DNA of 64,000 nucleotides from Sipunculus nudus (lineage: Eukaryota; Annelida; Sipuncula; Golfingiida; Sipunculidae), in contig CM049314.1 of assembly GCA_026874595.1 (NCBI GenBank), forward strand, positions 36,625,229-36,689,228, read 5' to 3'. This document shows positions 1 through 12,565 of the stretch, piece after piece (position 1 is the stretch's first letter; the number at the start of each line of letters is the position of its first letter). Position numbers and translations under genes: made by a program. The notes beneath the pieces are model-generated. The model was not told the origin of the DNA. It did not search any database and worked only from the letters and a program-made list of their open reading frames with translations.

Positions 1-172
1 GGACCCCCCCCTCCCTTCTTTTTGTCAGAAGTTACCTTTTTTAAGGATTTCAGACATAATTTTGGGGCCTGGACCCCCCCTTTTTCGGACCTGCTGACTT
101 TTTTTTTAGGGTTTTCATTAGTCTTTCTGGGTTAGACTCCCCCTTTTCCAAAATCCTGGATCTGCCCCTGAA
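1..172 (+). repeat. Dispersed short repeat, family R1 (partial copy)
   Basis: The stretch has a C-rich tract, a TTTTAGGGTTT segment, a GGGTTAGACTCCCCC segment and the end GGATCTGCCCCTGAA. The same order of blocks recurs at 27120-27265 and 31458-31596 on this strand, and reversed at 21128-21345 and 60315-60445. Copies are about 140-180 bp and diverged. No coding capacity is seen. I infer a non-autonomous mobile repeat because the 31458 copy interrupts one arm of a segmental duplication. The copy may extend left of the window. Confidence 0.7.
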
Positions 173-733
173 AATTAAGCCAATTCTGGGATATCCATAT
201 GAAATAAGTGTATGCTTATGTAAGTTTCAGAAACTTGTAATTTTTTAAATATAGCAGCCATTTTGAATTTCAAAATGGCCAATAAAGTTGCTTTATTTTT
301 CAATAAGCATTACACTTTGTAGGTAGGACAAGTTTAAACTTAAAAAAGTCTTTTGGAAAAGCTGTAGTACAACATTATCTCCCATTTGATTACATATATC
401 CTTGGTTAAAAAAAATTGTAGCCTTTTTGGTATGGTAGGCTTTATTAAATGACCTTGACAGAATGAAAGGTAGCAAAAGTTCATGTAACATGAGTCACAA
501 AAATCTAAAAATGTTTTGCTCATGCAAAATTTGTTGCCATTGTAATTATGATCACATATTTTCCTTCTATCATCTTGTCTTTAATAATTACAAAGTGCTT
601 TTCAGGGTTTTTCTTTTAATTTTCCTTTAAATTTTACTTTCAAATGTTGTAACATGAGTCACAGGTAACATGAGTCACTCGTGTAACATGAGTCACAGCA
701 TCTTAAACAGCACTGGATAGGTGGCACCACTTT

Positions 734-2145
734 TTAGCTCACCTGACTATAAGTCATATGAGCTATAGTCATCTGAGCTACATTTGTGGTCCATTGTCCA
801 TCATCTGTTAGACCTACAAATCCAAATTTTGGCATACTGTTAGATGTCCCCAAGATCTCGTATCAAACCGAAAACTGTGTCACTTTGACTTTGTTCCTTT
901 TAGAAAATTTAAGTAAAACCTCAATTTTTAAAAAACCTATTTTCATACTTCAGTATTGCCATATAACAATACAAACCACTCATCTGTTTTTCTTTATATT
1001 TACCATAACTATTTCCCCATATAGTTCCTTTGTACATGCCAACAATTAGGTCAGGATTACGTAATCAATGAAAGTTATGGGCCCAAACATAATGCACTTG
1101 GTAAAAAATCAAGAAAGATATTTAATCATTTAACACAATAAATGTTAATGCTTGGGACTTTTTCTTGGTAATATAACTTTAACTAATCAAAATTCCATTG
1201 TATACCAGAAATTAGATCAGGATCTTTTTTAAATTTTTAAAGTTATTAGAATAAATATAACACTGATACCTTAAATTTTGCCCAACATTGACCATGGCAC
1301 ATTTTTTTTTTCTTGTGCTTACATTTGATTAAATTTTCACACCAGGTACTCATATGGATTGAATGTGTTGAATTCTGAAATTTGAAAATAAAAGCTAAAA
1401 AATTAGGCTAGTTATCAAAGTTTTTCAGAGGCATTTTCTAGCTCCAGGACCCCACTCTTGGTCACTACAGAGTCCATTGCAAAACATGTTTTGTTATTGT
1501 TAACTATTTCTTTACGTGTAAAGCTGTTTTCAGTTCAATGCGCACACCTTTTCTTGAAATAGTAATTCAAGAAGTAATCCAGAAGATGCCATGTTGTGCT
1601 GGTGTAACATTTTTAAAGAAATTAATTTTCTTTTAAATAATTAAACAAAATTAATTATAATTAAACCCATGTAGTAGGCATAATCTCCTAATATATAAAC
1701 CAAATCATGGATAAATAAAAGTGCAATTTAGAATTATGAATTCTGAAGTGTTATTTTAGATATTTATTGTTTTACAAATATAAAAATTTGTGTGCATAAT
1801 GTGATGTTACCTGACCAAATTAGCTATAAATGTTGATGCAATTTAGATTTGTGAATCAATTTAAATATTCAGATATATATGATACATTGTAAATGTGTAG
1901 AAAAATTTACAAAATTAAAAAATGATCTAACAAAATGAAAATGAAGATCTACTGCAAACATTCATTCATTATTTTCCTGCCTTAGTAGAATGGGAATTAA
2001 AGTCATTTGCTTTGTTTTTCCATCTCTCTGCATGTTTCTAAATATTTAATAATTATAAATAAAGCATTTCCCCCCTGTAGGCACTGTTGAATTTAATTAT
2101 ATATAATCTGTATTTATATGCAATGTGGACAATATGGGGACAATA
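734..2145 (+). repeat. Hairpin-headed repeat, copy A of a ~1.4 kb unit
   Basis: It begins with an imperfect hairpin (AGCTCACCTGACT ... AGTCATATGAGCT). A segment about Gly-free non-coding DNA follows, containing blocks such as AGATGTCCCCAAGATCTC, GGGCCCAAACATAATGCACTT and AGAAGATGCCATGTTG. The same blocks occur in the same order at 6288-7865, so the two are diverged copies. No intact protein is encoded. Hairpin heads of this type with trailing GTCCGTC runs are common in bivalve genomes (family knowledge). Copies of the head alone appear elsewhere in this window. Confidence 0.8.
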
Positions 2146-2939
2146 TTTTATTGCAACTGCATAAGATTTATTAAATAAAGAAAATATAAACAGAGGCCCA
2201 GAGGTGCTGAATTCCCATCATGATCCCTCCACCATCAAGTCCTTCCACCTCTGGAGTGGGGGCATTATGGCGGCTGTATACATTTTACAAAATAGAAAAA
2301 AGTGGGTTAATGAAATAAATAGGATCTTATTGGACAAATGTGTAAATTGCTGAACAGCTTATTAAAGAGCCAACCCATTATCATGGTAATAGTATAGATC
2401 TTATATCCACAAACTGCTTGAATGCTTGACATGTTTCAGTTGGTCCCATGGTCAGATCACAAAATATTATTTGCAACAATTTCTTCAATAATTTCATATC
2501 AATAAACCATGGCCTATAATATCTCTTCCACTCAGACTTTATCTCCACAGCATAAAGATCACTAAAGAAAAAGCTGTCTACCCCCAAAGTTGTGAATTCT
2601 CGTGGACGCTTTGACTTTGATCATTTTCCCTGACAAGCTGTACTAATTAAGAGATAATAAAACCTTCAACACACATGGTTAATTTCTTTACCACAAATGA
2701 CATTAATTTTTTTAACAAGGATGCTCAAAATAACTGGAAATTGAATTTTTTTCTCATACTTTTACCCAGTAAATTTATTTGAAGTCATACTTTATGTTGT
2801 ATTTATGTACTAAAAAACTCTAATAATTGAGGTGAAGACTTTTTGTTCTTAATTTCTGTACATATAAGGATAAAATGCCCCTGATTATTAATGAAAATAA
2901 CATTTTTAACAAATGGTTGGTCACATACAATTCTCTGTC

Positions 2940-3002
2940 ACACAGATTTTAATTTAATATTGTCAAGTATGATACTTGACAATATTAAATTAAAATCTGT
3001 GT
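2940..3002. repeat. Perfect 62-bp palindrome, one-base spacer
   Basis: Arms 2940-2970 and 2972-3002 are exact reverse complements across 31 bases with a single G between them. It would extrude as a cruciform or, if transcribed, fold into a long hairpin. It sits between clusters of the TAACATGAGTCAC motif. A perfect AT-rich palindrome of this length suggests recent origin, or possibly an assembly artefact. Confidence 0.9.
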
Positions 3003-3946
3003 AACAGATCGGTATGGTATGTATGCTATAGAATTTCAAAGGTAACATGAGTCACGTTAAAATATGTAACATGACTCACACACATATTAAGACTTGATTA
3101 ACCTAATTAGCAGCCTATTGGGAAGTTCATGTCTGAATATTAACATATACAATACTTGAGATATTTTAGGATTACTAATATTGGCATACATTACCTGAAG
3201 AGCAGAAAATAAATGTTTGTATTTGTTATTCTGTTTCTGTGTCTTTTTCAGGTAACATGAGTCGCACACCTTTATTAGAGTCGAATTACATAATACCTTT
3301 TAATATTTAAAAAGCAAGTTTACCACAGTAAAGCAACTTTATTAATACTTTAATCCATTTTACAAGAAACAAATAAAAAATCCAAAATATAGTATGAAGA
3401 AGGTAAACTTTAAAATAAAAATGTTCCATAAAATGTAACATGAGTCACCGTGGAATTGCCCATTTTGAAAAGGACACTCTGAGGCAGTTTTCATAAAAAT
3501 ATTAGGATTTTCTGTTCCTCAGAAACGTTCTCTTTTCCGTGTGCATAATGTAGTAAAACTGTAGAAGGGTTCAGTATTTACTATTTATATTTCTTCAAAC
3601 TTTGGATATAAAATTTCAGTCATTTATTGTTTATTACTTGCAAAATATCATCTCTTAAATTTAATGGTCTAGGTAAAATAAGTGATATGTTGAAGTTTTT
3701 ATGTTAAACTTTGCATTTTACCGGGGTCCATCATCTATGACTCATGGTCTCAACAGCATACAGGACTCGGCACTGATCGTAAGCTTGAGTATTGGTATCA
3801 GCTCAGCAGAGAATCCATAAGATTGTTCACAGTTGACCCCAACCAGGGCCCAGTGCTCTGCATTGTAGTAATACTCTCAGTATTATGTACTTCTTTCTCA
3901 GATGTAAGAACAGATGTTGATATGTGAATATATGACATTACATTCC

Positions 3947-4274
3947 TTAGGCCAAAAAAAAAATAAGCTTGGTTCTCAGGCACAGCACGTATCTATTTTA
4001 CCCCCCCCCCCCCCCCCCATCAAAAATTTTGAATTTGATTTTCAATAAAATTTTACAAATTTTGAGCAAAATGTACCTGATTTTCTATAAAATCTTACAA
4101 ATTTTGGGCAAAATGTACCTTTTTTGCAAAATATATCGGTTATTTTCATTCTTTTCCCTGATTATATGACATTTTTTTTCGAAACATACAAAAAAAATTT
4201 AAATTAAAGAACTGCGCGCCTGCACTGATTTAAAAAAAAGTGCCTGAAAACCAAGCCTTTTTTTTTGCCTTAGT
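3947..4274. mobile_element. TIR MITE, copy 1 (~325 bp)
   Basis: The left end contains GCTTGGTTCTCAGGCAC. The right end contains GTGCCTGAAAACCAAGC, its near-perfect reverse complement. Outside these, A-run and GGCC/TTA sequence also pairs (TTAGGCC...A9 against T9...GCCTTA), so the inverted repeats span about 33 bp. A run of 18 C lies at 4001-4018. The interior is AT-rich and non-coding. A second copy is at 45815-46143. Class assignment is not possible from two copies. Confidence 0.8.
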
Positions 4275-5393
4275 ACCACAGATGGTGGAGTTATACGAAA
4301 AATGTGTGAAATGCAGTTATTTAGCTTTTTTATAGTGTAACGTACAAAATAGGTGATAATGTTCTAAAAAGTCACTCTAGTGAAGAGAAATCATTTCAAG
4401 TTTCCAGAGTATGCGAAATCTGCCGGTCCTGCAGACCTAATCGGCTAGATATTTGAGTGTTCGACAGTATCTCCAATCAGCAGGACCTATTGTCCACCTA
4501 AGACAAAGACTTGGTTACGCCCAACAGGGTTCACTTGGTCTCTGTTTTTCCAACAATACTGTTTGATTCAGACACATATTTTCTTTGACTGTTATAAAGC
4601 ATATGAAAAAGGCATTTAATCAGTAGGTGGGCACAGAATAAAAATAGTCTTGATTCACTAGTGCAGTAATGGCTTCTGTAAATGTTTATTACTGTGCACT
4701 AAATTATCCTGCGTCACGGCAGGTCTTACAGAGATCTGACAGGACCGGCAATTAGTCTTCTGCAGTTGGTCCTGCTGAAGACTGGAGGATTTCACACTTA
4801 TTATTATTATCATGGCATCACTTTCAGTAGTGGTCTGAGATGAGAAATGCTTTCTTCAATATCAACCACTCATGGCCTATATTACCTCTTCCTCTGAGAC
4901 TCTAAGAAATTATTGCTCTTTAATGCCAAGTGGTACTCTCTATGACCAGCAGCATATCCTGCCCTCCACCCAATGGGTGAAAGAAGACACATACTTTCGG
5001 TGTACCTGTATGTAATTAATGTCTATTTGTTAATGCTGAAGTCCTCACCTAAATTTCTCATTCTATAATGTATGTAATCTATTTCAGTTCAGTCAAAACT
5101 GATGGTTATAGGGCACCTACACCAAAGCAGACAAATTCATCTCCAGATTGACCGTATGATCACCACCAGTTTACTGATGTAAGTTTTCAGTCATACATTA
5201 TTTAATATTAACCTTGTTTGTTCTGTTCCAAAAATGTTTGATGCTTCAGTCTTTTTTAAACCGTTAGACCTAGGAATCCAAAATTGCTAGATGTCCCCAA
5301 GATCTCCTACCTACGGAAAAACCTCAGTTTTTTTTATTAAAAACCTATCTTCACGCTTCAGCACTGCCTAATATCAAAACCACTCATCTGTTT

Positions 5394-6287
5394 TTAGCTC
5401 AGTTGACTATAAGTCATCTGAGCTATAGTCATGGTCCATTGTCTGTCCGTTCTTAGATGTGGCACGTTCTGAAACCGTTAGACCTAGGAATCCAATATTT
5501 GACATACTGTAAGATGTCCCTCAGATCTCCTTACAAACTGAAAACTGGGTCTCTGCAAATTTGTTCCTTTGAGAAATTAAGAAAAAACTCAATTTTTTTT
5601 AGCTCAGCTGACTGAAAGTCATCTGAGCTATAACGATCACTCTTTGTCTGGCGTCCGTCTGTCTGTCCGTTAACAAGGCACAAATCGTAACCGCTGGACC
5701 TGGAATCTTCTTACTTGACATCCAGGCAGCTCCATATAAAATCTCCTTGGAAACCAAAAAATTAGGTCACTGTGACCTATATTCTCCAAGCTATAGAGCT
5801 CCGAAATACCCACCAGAATAATGCTAAATTTGATACAAAGCTCAAGTATCTGAACAACTAACGTAGAGATCACCATGATTCTCTGCATGAATATTGATCA
5901 TGGGATGTTTAATCACTTCCTGCAGACTGGTGGTGCCACCTGTATTTTTTCAATTTTTTACTAATTTTTTTCTCCATTTTGAGACATTTTAAGATTTGTT
6001 TATCTGTTAACAAGGCACAAATTGTAATGACTGGACCTAGAATCTTCATTCTTGACATGCTGGGACAAGTCTTTGAGGAAATTTGAAATTAGGTCTCTGT
6101 TACCCATATTCTTTGAGGTATGGGGCTCCAAAGTACCCCCTCAGAATAATGCAAAATTTGATACAAAAGCTCAAGTTTCTGAACAACTAAAGCACTGATC
6201 ACCATGATTCTCTCCATGAATATTTGAAATTCGGTCTATGTTACCCATATTCTTTGAGGTATGGACTCCACAGTACCCCGTCTATAT
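5394..6287 (+). repeat. Nested partial copies of hairpin-headed repeats
   Basis: Hairpin heads AGCTCAGTTGACT...AGTCATCTGAGCT (5396) and AGCTCAGCTGACT...AGTCATCTGAGCT (about 5600) each start a partial copy. The first repeats blocks found at 6370-6545. The second leads to GTCCGTCTGTCTGTCCGTTAACAAGGCACAAATCG-type sequence and a region that occurs twice (5700-5880 and 6030-6260, sharing ATTCTCC/ATTCTTTGAGGTAT and GAACAACTAA blocks). No genes are seen. Confidence 0.7.
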
Positions 6288-7865
6288 TCATCTGAGCTAT
6301 AGTCGTGACCCATTGTGTCTGTCCGTCCTTCTGTCCGTCCGTCTGTAGATGTGGCCCGTTTTGAAACCGTAAGACCTAGGAATCCAAAATTTGGCATACT
6401 AATAGATGTCCCCAAAATCTCCTATCAAGCCGAAAATTGGATCTCTGCGGCTTTTTTTCCTTTGAGAAATTAAGGAAAAACTTCAATTTTTTATTAAAAA
6501 TCTGTTTTCACACTTAAGGACAGCCTCATATCAAAACTACTCATTAGATTTTCTTCATATTTAACATTGATATTCCCCTATATAGTTCCTATGTAGATGC
6601 AAGAAATTAGGTCAGCATTATAAAATTTAAAAAAGTAATGGGCCCAAACATAATGCACTTTGTAAAAAAATCAGGAAAGATATTTGATCACTTAACACAA
6701 TAAATGTTAAAGCTAGGAACTTTTTTTACAGTAATATAACATTAATTAATCAAAATTTGATTCTATACCCAATATTTGATCAAATTTTTTAATTTTTTGA
6801 TAAAAATATAAAATTGATACATAAAATTTTGCCCAAAATTGACCATGGCACATTATTTTCTTGTCAGTACATTGATTCAATTTTCACAGCCAGTGTACAT
6901 ATGGATTTGATCTGTTGATTTCTGAATTTGAAAATAAAAGCTTAAAAATAAGTCTAGTTTTTGAAGTTTTTCAGAGGCTCAAATGTATTTACATTTTCTA
7001 GCCCATGACCCTACTTCAGGTCACTAAAGCCTTGCCTGGATAACATTATTAGTGATGCACACTGGTAGAACACCCCTGCTGTGGTTGTGATAGGTGTACA
7101 CTACTAAGTCTCATATGCCCTACCCCCCCCCCCCCCCCCCCCCACCAGAAACCAAGTATACTGCAATACATATTTTTGTTATTGTTAACTGTAGTTCTTT
7201 TAATGAGAAGCTGTTTTCAATCCAATGTACATAACTTTTCTTGAAATATTAATTCAAGAAGTAATCCAGAAGATGCCATGTTGTTTAGTAGTAGCATTTT
7301 TAAAGAAAAAAATTTCCTTTTAAATATTTAAACAAATCATAATACACATCAGTAGGCATATATGATAATATATGAATCAAATCATGGATAAATGCAGGTG
7401 CAATTTGGTAATGTGAATCCTGAAGTGTTATTTTCATACAGTTATTGTTTCGCAAAAAAAAAATATATATTTTATAAAAAAAGTGAATACATATATTTGT
7501 GTGTATAATGAGATGTTACCTGGCAAAATTAACTATGAATGTTGATGCAATATAGATTTGTGAATCAGTTTAAATATTCAATAGAGGTGCAATACTGTTA
7601 ATATATAGTAAAATTTAAAAACCATAAATATACCAAAAAAAAATTAAAATTGATTTAACAAAAAAATTAGGATCTAATGCAAACATTTGTTCATCATTTT
7701 CCTGCCTCAGTAGAATGGAAATTAAAGTCATTTATTTTGTTTTTCCATCTCTCTGCCAGTTTTGAACAATTTAAAAATATTTCATTTAAATTAAATTTAA
7801 TTTCCTACCAGTCCATGCAATCACTGTTGAATTAAATTTCATATTTGGTATTTTTATGCAGTAGT
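6288..7865 (+). repeat. Hairpin-headed repeat, copy B of the ~1.4 kb unit
   Basis: It shares ordered blocks with 734-2145 over its whole length, including GGGCCCAAACATAATGCACTT, AAGAAGTAATCCAGAAG and TTCCATCTCTCTGC. It carries a 21-C run at 7123-7143 that copy A lacks. Copies A and B are in direct orientation about 5.6 kb apart. The result is consistent either with an old tandem duplication or with two insertions of the same element. Confidence 0.8.
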
Positions 7866-8385
7866 GTTCAAAATTGGTTCCTTGGAATGTCAATTAACCC
7901 CCGCCCACCTCCTGAACCTTAAGTTGATATAGTTCCTAAAAGAAAACTGTATTAGAAAATATGTATTTTATATTTGATTATCATCAGTTAGCAGGGCCAT
8001 TTCCTTTTAGCTTTTCAAATGCTATTATATCTATAAAAAATTAAATATATTATGAATTTGATAACATTTTCCAAAATTCAACTGAGGGATGTGACACATG
8101 AGTTCCTTGTTTCTAGTATGTGATTAGAAAAAGAAATGAAATATGATGTATTATAACCTTTTCACTCTTTCTAAATTAGCGACTATCATCATCTTCCAAA
8201 CGTGGCTAGAATTACTTACAGGCAACTTAACATTTGTACAGATATTTTAAAGTGCCAAATTTCTATTTGTATATAATTTAAATAAAATGGTAAGTCATGA
8301 AAAACCTGGACAACACATGATTTTTTTTAAATCAGAAAATTTTATTTTTTCACCACAAACTAAATTTTTTTTTTTCTCTCTTCAG

Positions 8386-8652
8386 TATGTGAAAACAGGC
8401 AACCCTGTGTTGAGGAAAGACAAAAACAGCAAGTTTTGTTTGTATGTGTGCCAGAGTGCAGTTTTGACGACTCCTATCAACAAATTCTCATGTGCCTTGG
8501 AAGCATGGTTTACAGCCTTCTGGGTGTTTGGGTTTGAGTTCCCCCAGAAATTAAAGAAGACTGCACAGTTCATGGAGAAATTTATAATAGGACATTCCAT
8601 CAAGGTGGACAGGTCTGTCCAAACCTGGGCACAGAAACTCAAGTTCAAATAA
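8386..8652 (+). CDS. Probable terminal exon of an unnamed protein-coding gene
   Basis: A strong splice acceptor (T-rich tract then CTCTCTTCAG at 8371-8385) is followed by an open frame of 88 codons ending in TAA at 8650-8652. An AATAAA lies at 8701-8706, as expected for a 3' end. The protein ends with a hydrophobic/aromatic stretch (ALEAWFTAFWVFGFEFP) and then a basic tail. The pattern resembles the C-terminal module of poorly named animal proteins in which a conserved ~25-residue hydrophobic segment closes the last exon; that is recollection, not a search. Upstream exons were not located. It is phase 0 at the acceptor. The antisense ORF here is a shadow. Confidence 0.5.
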   Translation, partial: YVKTGNPVLRKDKNSKFCLYVCQSAVLTTPINKFSCALEAWFTAFWVFGFEFPQKLKKTAQFMEKFIIGHSIKVDRSVQTWAQKLKFK

Positions 8653-9944
8653 ATTTTATCTCTGCCTCAGCTGACTATAAGTCAACTGTGCTATAGTGAT
8701 AATAAACAGGTGGAGCTCTTGTTTCCAGTCAAGCTTCACAGTTCTTACTATGATTTACAGAATATATGTGCCATGATATTTAAGGTGTCCGAACAATACT
8801 GGTTTATATGTAGTCATAAGACTTTTTACATGGATAAGAAGCATTTTGTATTCAGATTTTGCATACTTCAGTCAATATTATGAAGTAGTAAGTCGTATCA
8901 TTCAAGTCATCCGAGTTATAGCAATCAAGCTTTGTCAGACCTATATATAGGAACTTCAAACCTGACACCAAGAGAGGCTCTGAGGAAATCTCCTCAGAAC
9001 CTTAGAATAGGCTGACTGTGATTAGTCTCTGGTTCCCAGGCAATAACATGCATTTGAGCGCCATGAATGACAGACTTATCTAATTGTACATGAAAACTGA
9101 GTAAAAATGATTTAGAAAAAAATCATTAATCAGTTAGATTCAGTGTAGCTGATGTACACCTATAAATGTGTGAACATACAAAATTGTCTTATGGGTTTAT
9201 CCAGAAATATTGCAAACAGTTGTGAATTCTCACTACATGTGGTTCTTAAATGGCATTACATATGAAAAATAATATGTCAGCTCTTATATCTCAAGAGAGA
9301 TATTATGGATTGTCTTCAAATTTGAAAGCATTTATAGCACATCTAAATGGAGAAAATCAAAGTTAAATGATACACCATTATTCACTGTTTGAGTGTTCCA
9401 TTAGCTAGTCAAATATTTTGTAACCTTTAAAACTTCTTGTGTAACATGCAGACAGGTCCAGGGTAAATCAGGGTAAATATCAGAAGCCTGATATTAGCTC
9501 AAAGTGACCCTAGGTTTTGTAAGTTTTTGGGCTAAAACGCTAGGTTTTAATGATTACTGTGTAATAATATTGCATTATTTCATCAGTTTTAGTGAGGCTT
9601 ATTTGCATCTATGAATGTGTATGAATGCAAAATTTGAACCAAACCTGTACAAAGAGGTACCACTTAATACCTTGGTTTTATTATTTCAAATTTATATATA
9701 TTAATACTTCTGTTATATATTTTTATATTGTATGTTTATAAATGGAATCATAAAAGGTGAAAATAAAAGTTTTTTACTGGTAAGTAGTCTTGAATTTTTT
9801 TTTTCCTTCTGAGAATCCCCCCCCCCCCCCCACCCCCTCTAAAGTGGAACAACTTAAAAGAGAACCCAAAGCAAATTATTTAAGTTTAATTTGAATTGGT
9901 TTTTGAAATAATTCCCATAAGTGTTTTGTAACAAGCCATAAAGG
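8653..9944. other. Intergenic, no gene seen
   Basis: AT-rich sequence with a degraded hairpin-repeat head near 8668-8700 (CAGCTGACTATAAGTCAACTGTGCTATAG) and a C-run at 9817-9831. Nothing else was recognised. Confidence 0.5.
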
Positions 9945-10232
9945 TTTATAAAAGGTATTCAATAATTTAAAAAGGTTTCTGTAAGTAATGAATATGGGTT
10001 TTAACATCCCATACAGGTGTAAAAAGGGTTTTTGATAAATCAAAAAGGTTTCTAAAAGGTTTTAAAATATACTTAAAGGGTATCTAGAGGGTTTACTAAA
10101 GGTTGTAAAAGGGTTTTTGGGAAAACCCTTATTAGATAAAAGGTTTTAAGAAAAAACCCTTGAAGGGTTTTAAAAGGGTATTGCTATATGGACACGCTGA
10201 AAACCCTCTTTTACCACTTTTAGAAACCCTTA
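9945..10232. repeat. AAAGGGTTTT-rich low-complexity block
   Basis: Irregular repetition of AAAAGGGTTTT and AAAGGTTT, with the complementary AAACCCTT form near 10125-10160 and at the right end (AACCCTTATTTTTAACAGTG). The two forms could pair as an imperfect inverted repeat, as in degenerate MITEs with GGGTTTT-rich ends. It is not telomeric: the period is irregular. Confidence 0.6.
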
Positions 10233-10239
10233 TTTTTAA

Positions 10240-11120
10240 CAGTGTAATACAGGTGTCACCCGCTCCGCGAGTGTACCCAAAATGCCACCTTTATTCAGAT
10301 TCCGCCGCGCGACTTTATTCGATCAGGGGAATATCCTTCCCCTAAACGGCAATGCTTGGAACGGAAGCTTTTTTTTCTTTCCGTGCACAGAGTACGATTG
10401 TAGCGTAATCATCAAGATACTTTACGTTAGAGAATGCTATTGCGATTAGAAGTAACACAGTGCGGGTCTCTCCATCTCAAAGTCTCACGGCAGACCAATC
10501 GAGCCAATCAAAGGTCGCCATTTCTCTTATTTGCATATTTCTACTCTTGACTGAACGTGTCACGTGTTTTAATTTGAATAGGAATTCCCCTCATACTATT
10601 CGTGCCTCACGGCCATGTGACCTCGCTGAAGCCCAGTATTATAATAAGCCCCAGCCCGGGAATATACCTTGACGAAAGTGAGATGTTTCTCGTGAATGAA
10701 TGACTTACTATCGCAGTATAATTCATACGAAAACGTCACAACTGAGAAGAACGGAACTTTTCAATTGTCGACTTTTTATATTTTCTCGGATCCGGAATCG
10801 GGACGTTTAATCGTTCGATACTTGTCAAAAAAGTATGTTGTGGCGACCGTCACCGCCAGCAGCTAGACTTTCCCGGTCGAATTGACATAGTTTCCATGGC
10901 TACGTAACACGAAAATTTCATGAATCGGGTGTACAGACAAAAAAGACTGATTTTTTATATTGAAATGTTTGTGTCTGCCAAACTATTATAATAAGGAAGC
11001 GCTTGCCGCAAATTTTCAAGGCTCACAGCACAAGTAGCATAGTTCCGTGCGGCTATACGCTATATACAGACCTGAACAGACAGACATCGTAACAGGGCAA
11101 CGTTCGCTGGCACGGCAAGT
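10240..11120. promoter_or_regulatory. GC-richer, CCAAT-containing stretch, possible promoter
   Basis: Base composition rises relative to the flanks and CpG is frequent. Two CCAAT boxes are close together (GACCAATCGAGCCAATCA near 10495-10512). CACGTG (E-box) occurs near 10561. This is the profile of an animal promoter, but no coding exon could be tied to it. The assignment is inference only. Confidence 0.3.
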
Positions 11121-12565
11121 GCCTAAATTGCATTTATCTTTTTTTTTAATCAATCAATTTAACGGCGAATAGAGCCTTACATAAATGTATACGCTATGTC
11201 TTTTTTCGTAAGTTCAGTTTTTCATAACATGACAATAAGTTTCAATACTGATTAGCCACTTTGGAACCTGCTTAATGAGCAACAAATATGATTGTTGCGG
11301 TTTCCAATCTGCACATCTATGTATACTGTGGATCTTGAGACAAAGGGCTCCCATCAGTCATTTATTAGAGAAAAGCTTAAGCCCAGTTCAAAACTTTTCA
11401 AAGGTTAACTTTTCTTTTTATATTCTTTAAATACATGCAGGAAAATATGCCATATTGTGAGAAAAAATAATGGACAAGGCTGCCAATAATATGTAACGAA
11501 ATTGATAGGATGATTTGAAATGCATGAATGAAAAGGAAAAACCTTGTTTTTGAAATAGGTAATGGGCTCAAGTTCTAAGTGTTAAGTAACAAAATCAGTC
11601 ATATTAACTATGACTTGGCAACGCATAATCCATCGCGTGCCTTTTTAAATTTTTATTGTATATGGTTTCTCTGTCAATAAATAGAGTCAAGAAAACAAAA
11701 TAATTAAGAATAGGTGTTTTTATGCAGGTCCATAGGGAACAGAATATAAAGATAAAGATGGGTTCTTTTAAGGACAAGTTGTGTTGTTCATTTTACCAAT
11801 ATAAACCAATTCTGTATTGTTTACATAACAGACTTATTATCACAACAAGATAAGCACCTTGAAAATCTTACATATCAGTGGTTTATACAGAGCTTTTTCT
11901 GAAAGTTAATCATACAATATATATTACAATAAGATATTACTTATTATGTAATAATTCATAAAGCTGATTGTGACCTTTTATCCTCTAACTATTCTTATTG
12001 CAGATTGACCATTACAAATAGATTTACTCTAAAAGACATTATTATCTGACTGCAAATATAATATCATCATTCATAACTTCACATTTATATTAATTAAGAC
12101 ATGGTTTTTATACTTAATACAGAAAAGTTTTATGATAGCAAGCAAACAATCTGGACTTTTTGCAGATATTGATTAAAAAAATATATACACAATCCCATTA
12201 TATATCCTTCCATACTATTACAATAAAATCTAATGGGACATATCTACATAAATTAAAAAGGCACCCTGAAATATCTTTGCAACAAACACCCATGATATGA
12301 TAAACCCCTCATTTAACATACATTAATAAAGATGTTCTGTAGAAATAAATCCTCTACATAAGTCTGTGAATGGGTAACAAAAAATGACTTACCAAATTGC
12401 AGTAATGGAAAACTAAATACTGCCTTATCTTAAATTTAAATTCTAAATTAAAATTTTATAAATAAATCATCTTCTGTAAGACTGAGTTGTTGAGCTTTAT
12501 ATTTGTGAACTTTTTTGAGTGACATGACTGCATGTCTGTTTTCATCTCCTTTTCACAGGTTCTGA
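11121..12565. other. Intergenic or intronic, nothing recognised
   Basis: AT-rich sequence with short poly-A/T runs. No repeat family or exon was recognised on either strand. Confidence 0.5.

Larger units (their letters stand above)
486..3448 (+). repeat. Scattered 13-mer TAACATGAGTCAC, eight copies
   Basis: Copies are at 486-498, 650-662, 666-678, 684-696, 3043-3055, 3067-3079 (one mismatch), 3253-3265 (one mismatch) and 3436-3448. All are on the + strand. Three are packed between 650 and 696. The 13-mer contains TGAGTCA, the AP-1 (bZIP) core. Between copies the DNA is AT-rich and non-coding. The copies may be remnants of a larger repeat unit or a dispersed regulatory motif; the sequence alone does not decide. 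Confidence 0.75.

Noticed and set aside
2381-2587. 68-aa minus ORF with a plausible charged composition; related DNA near 4840-4900
   Set aside because: The related segment has stops in the same frame and the area is repeat-rich. No splice context supports an exon.
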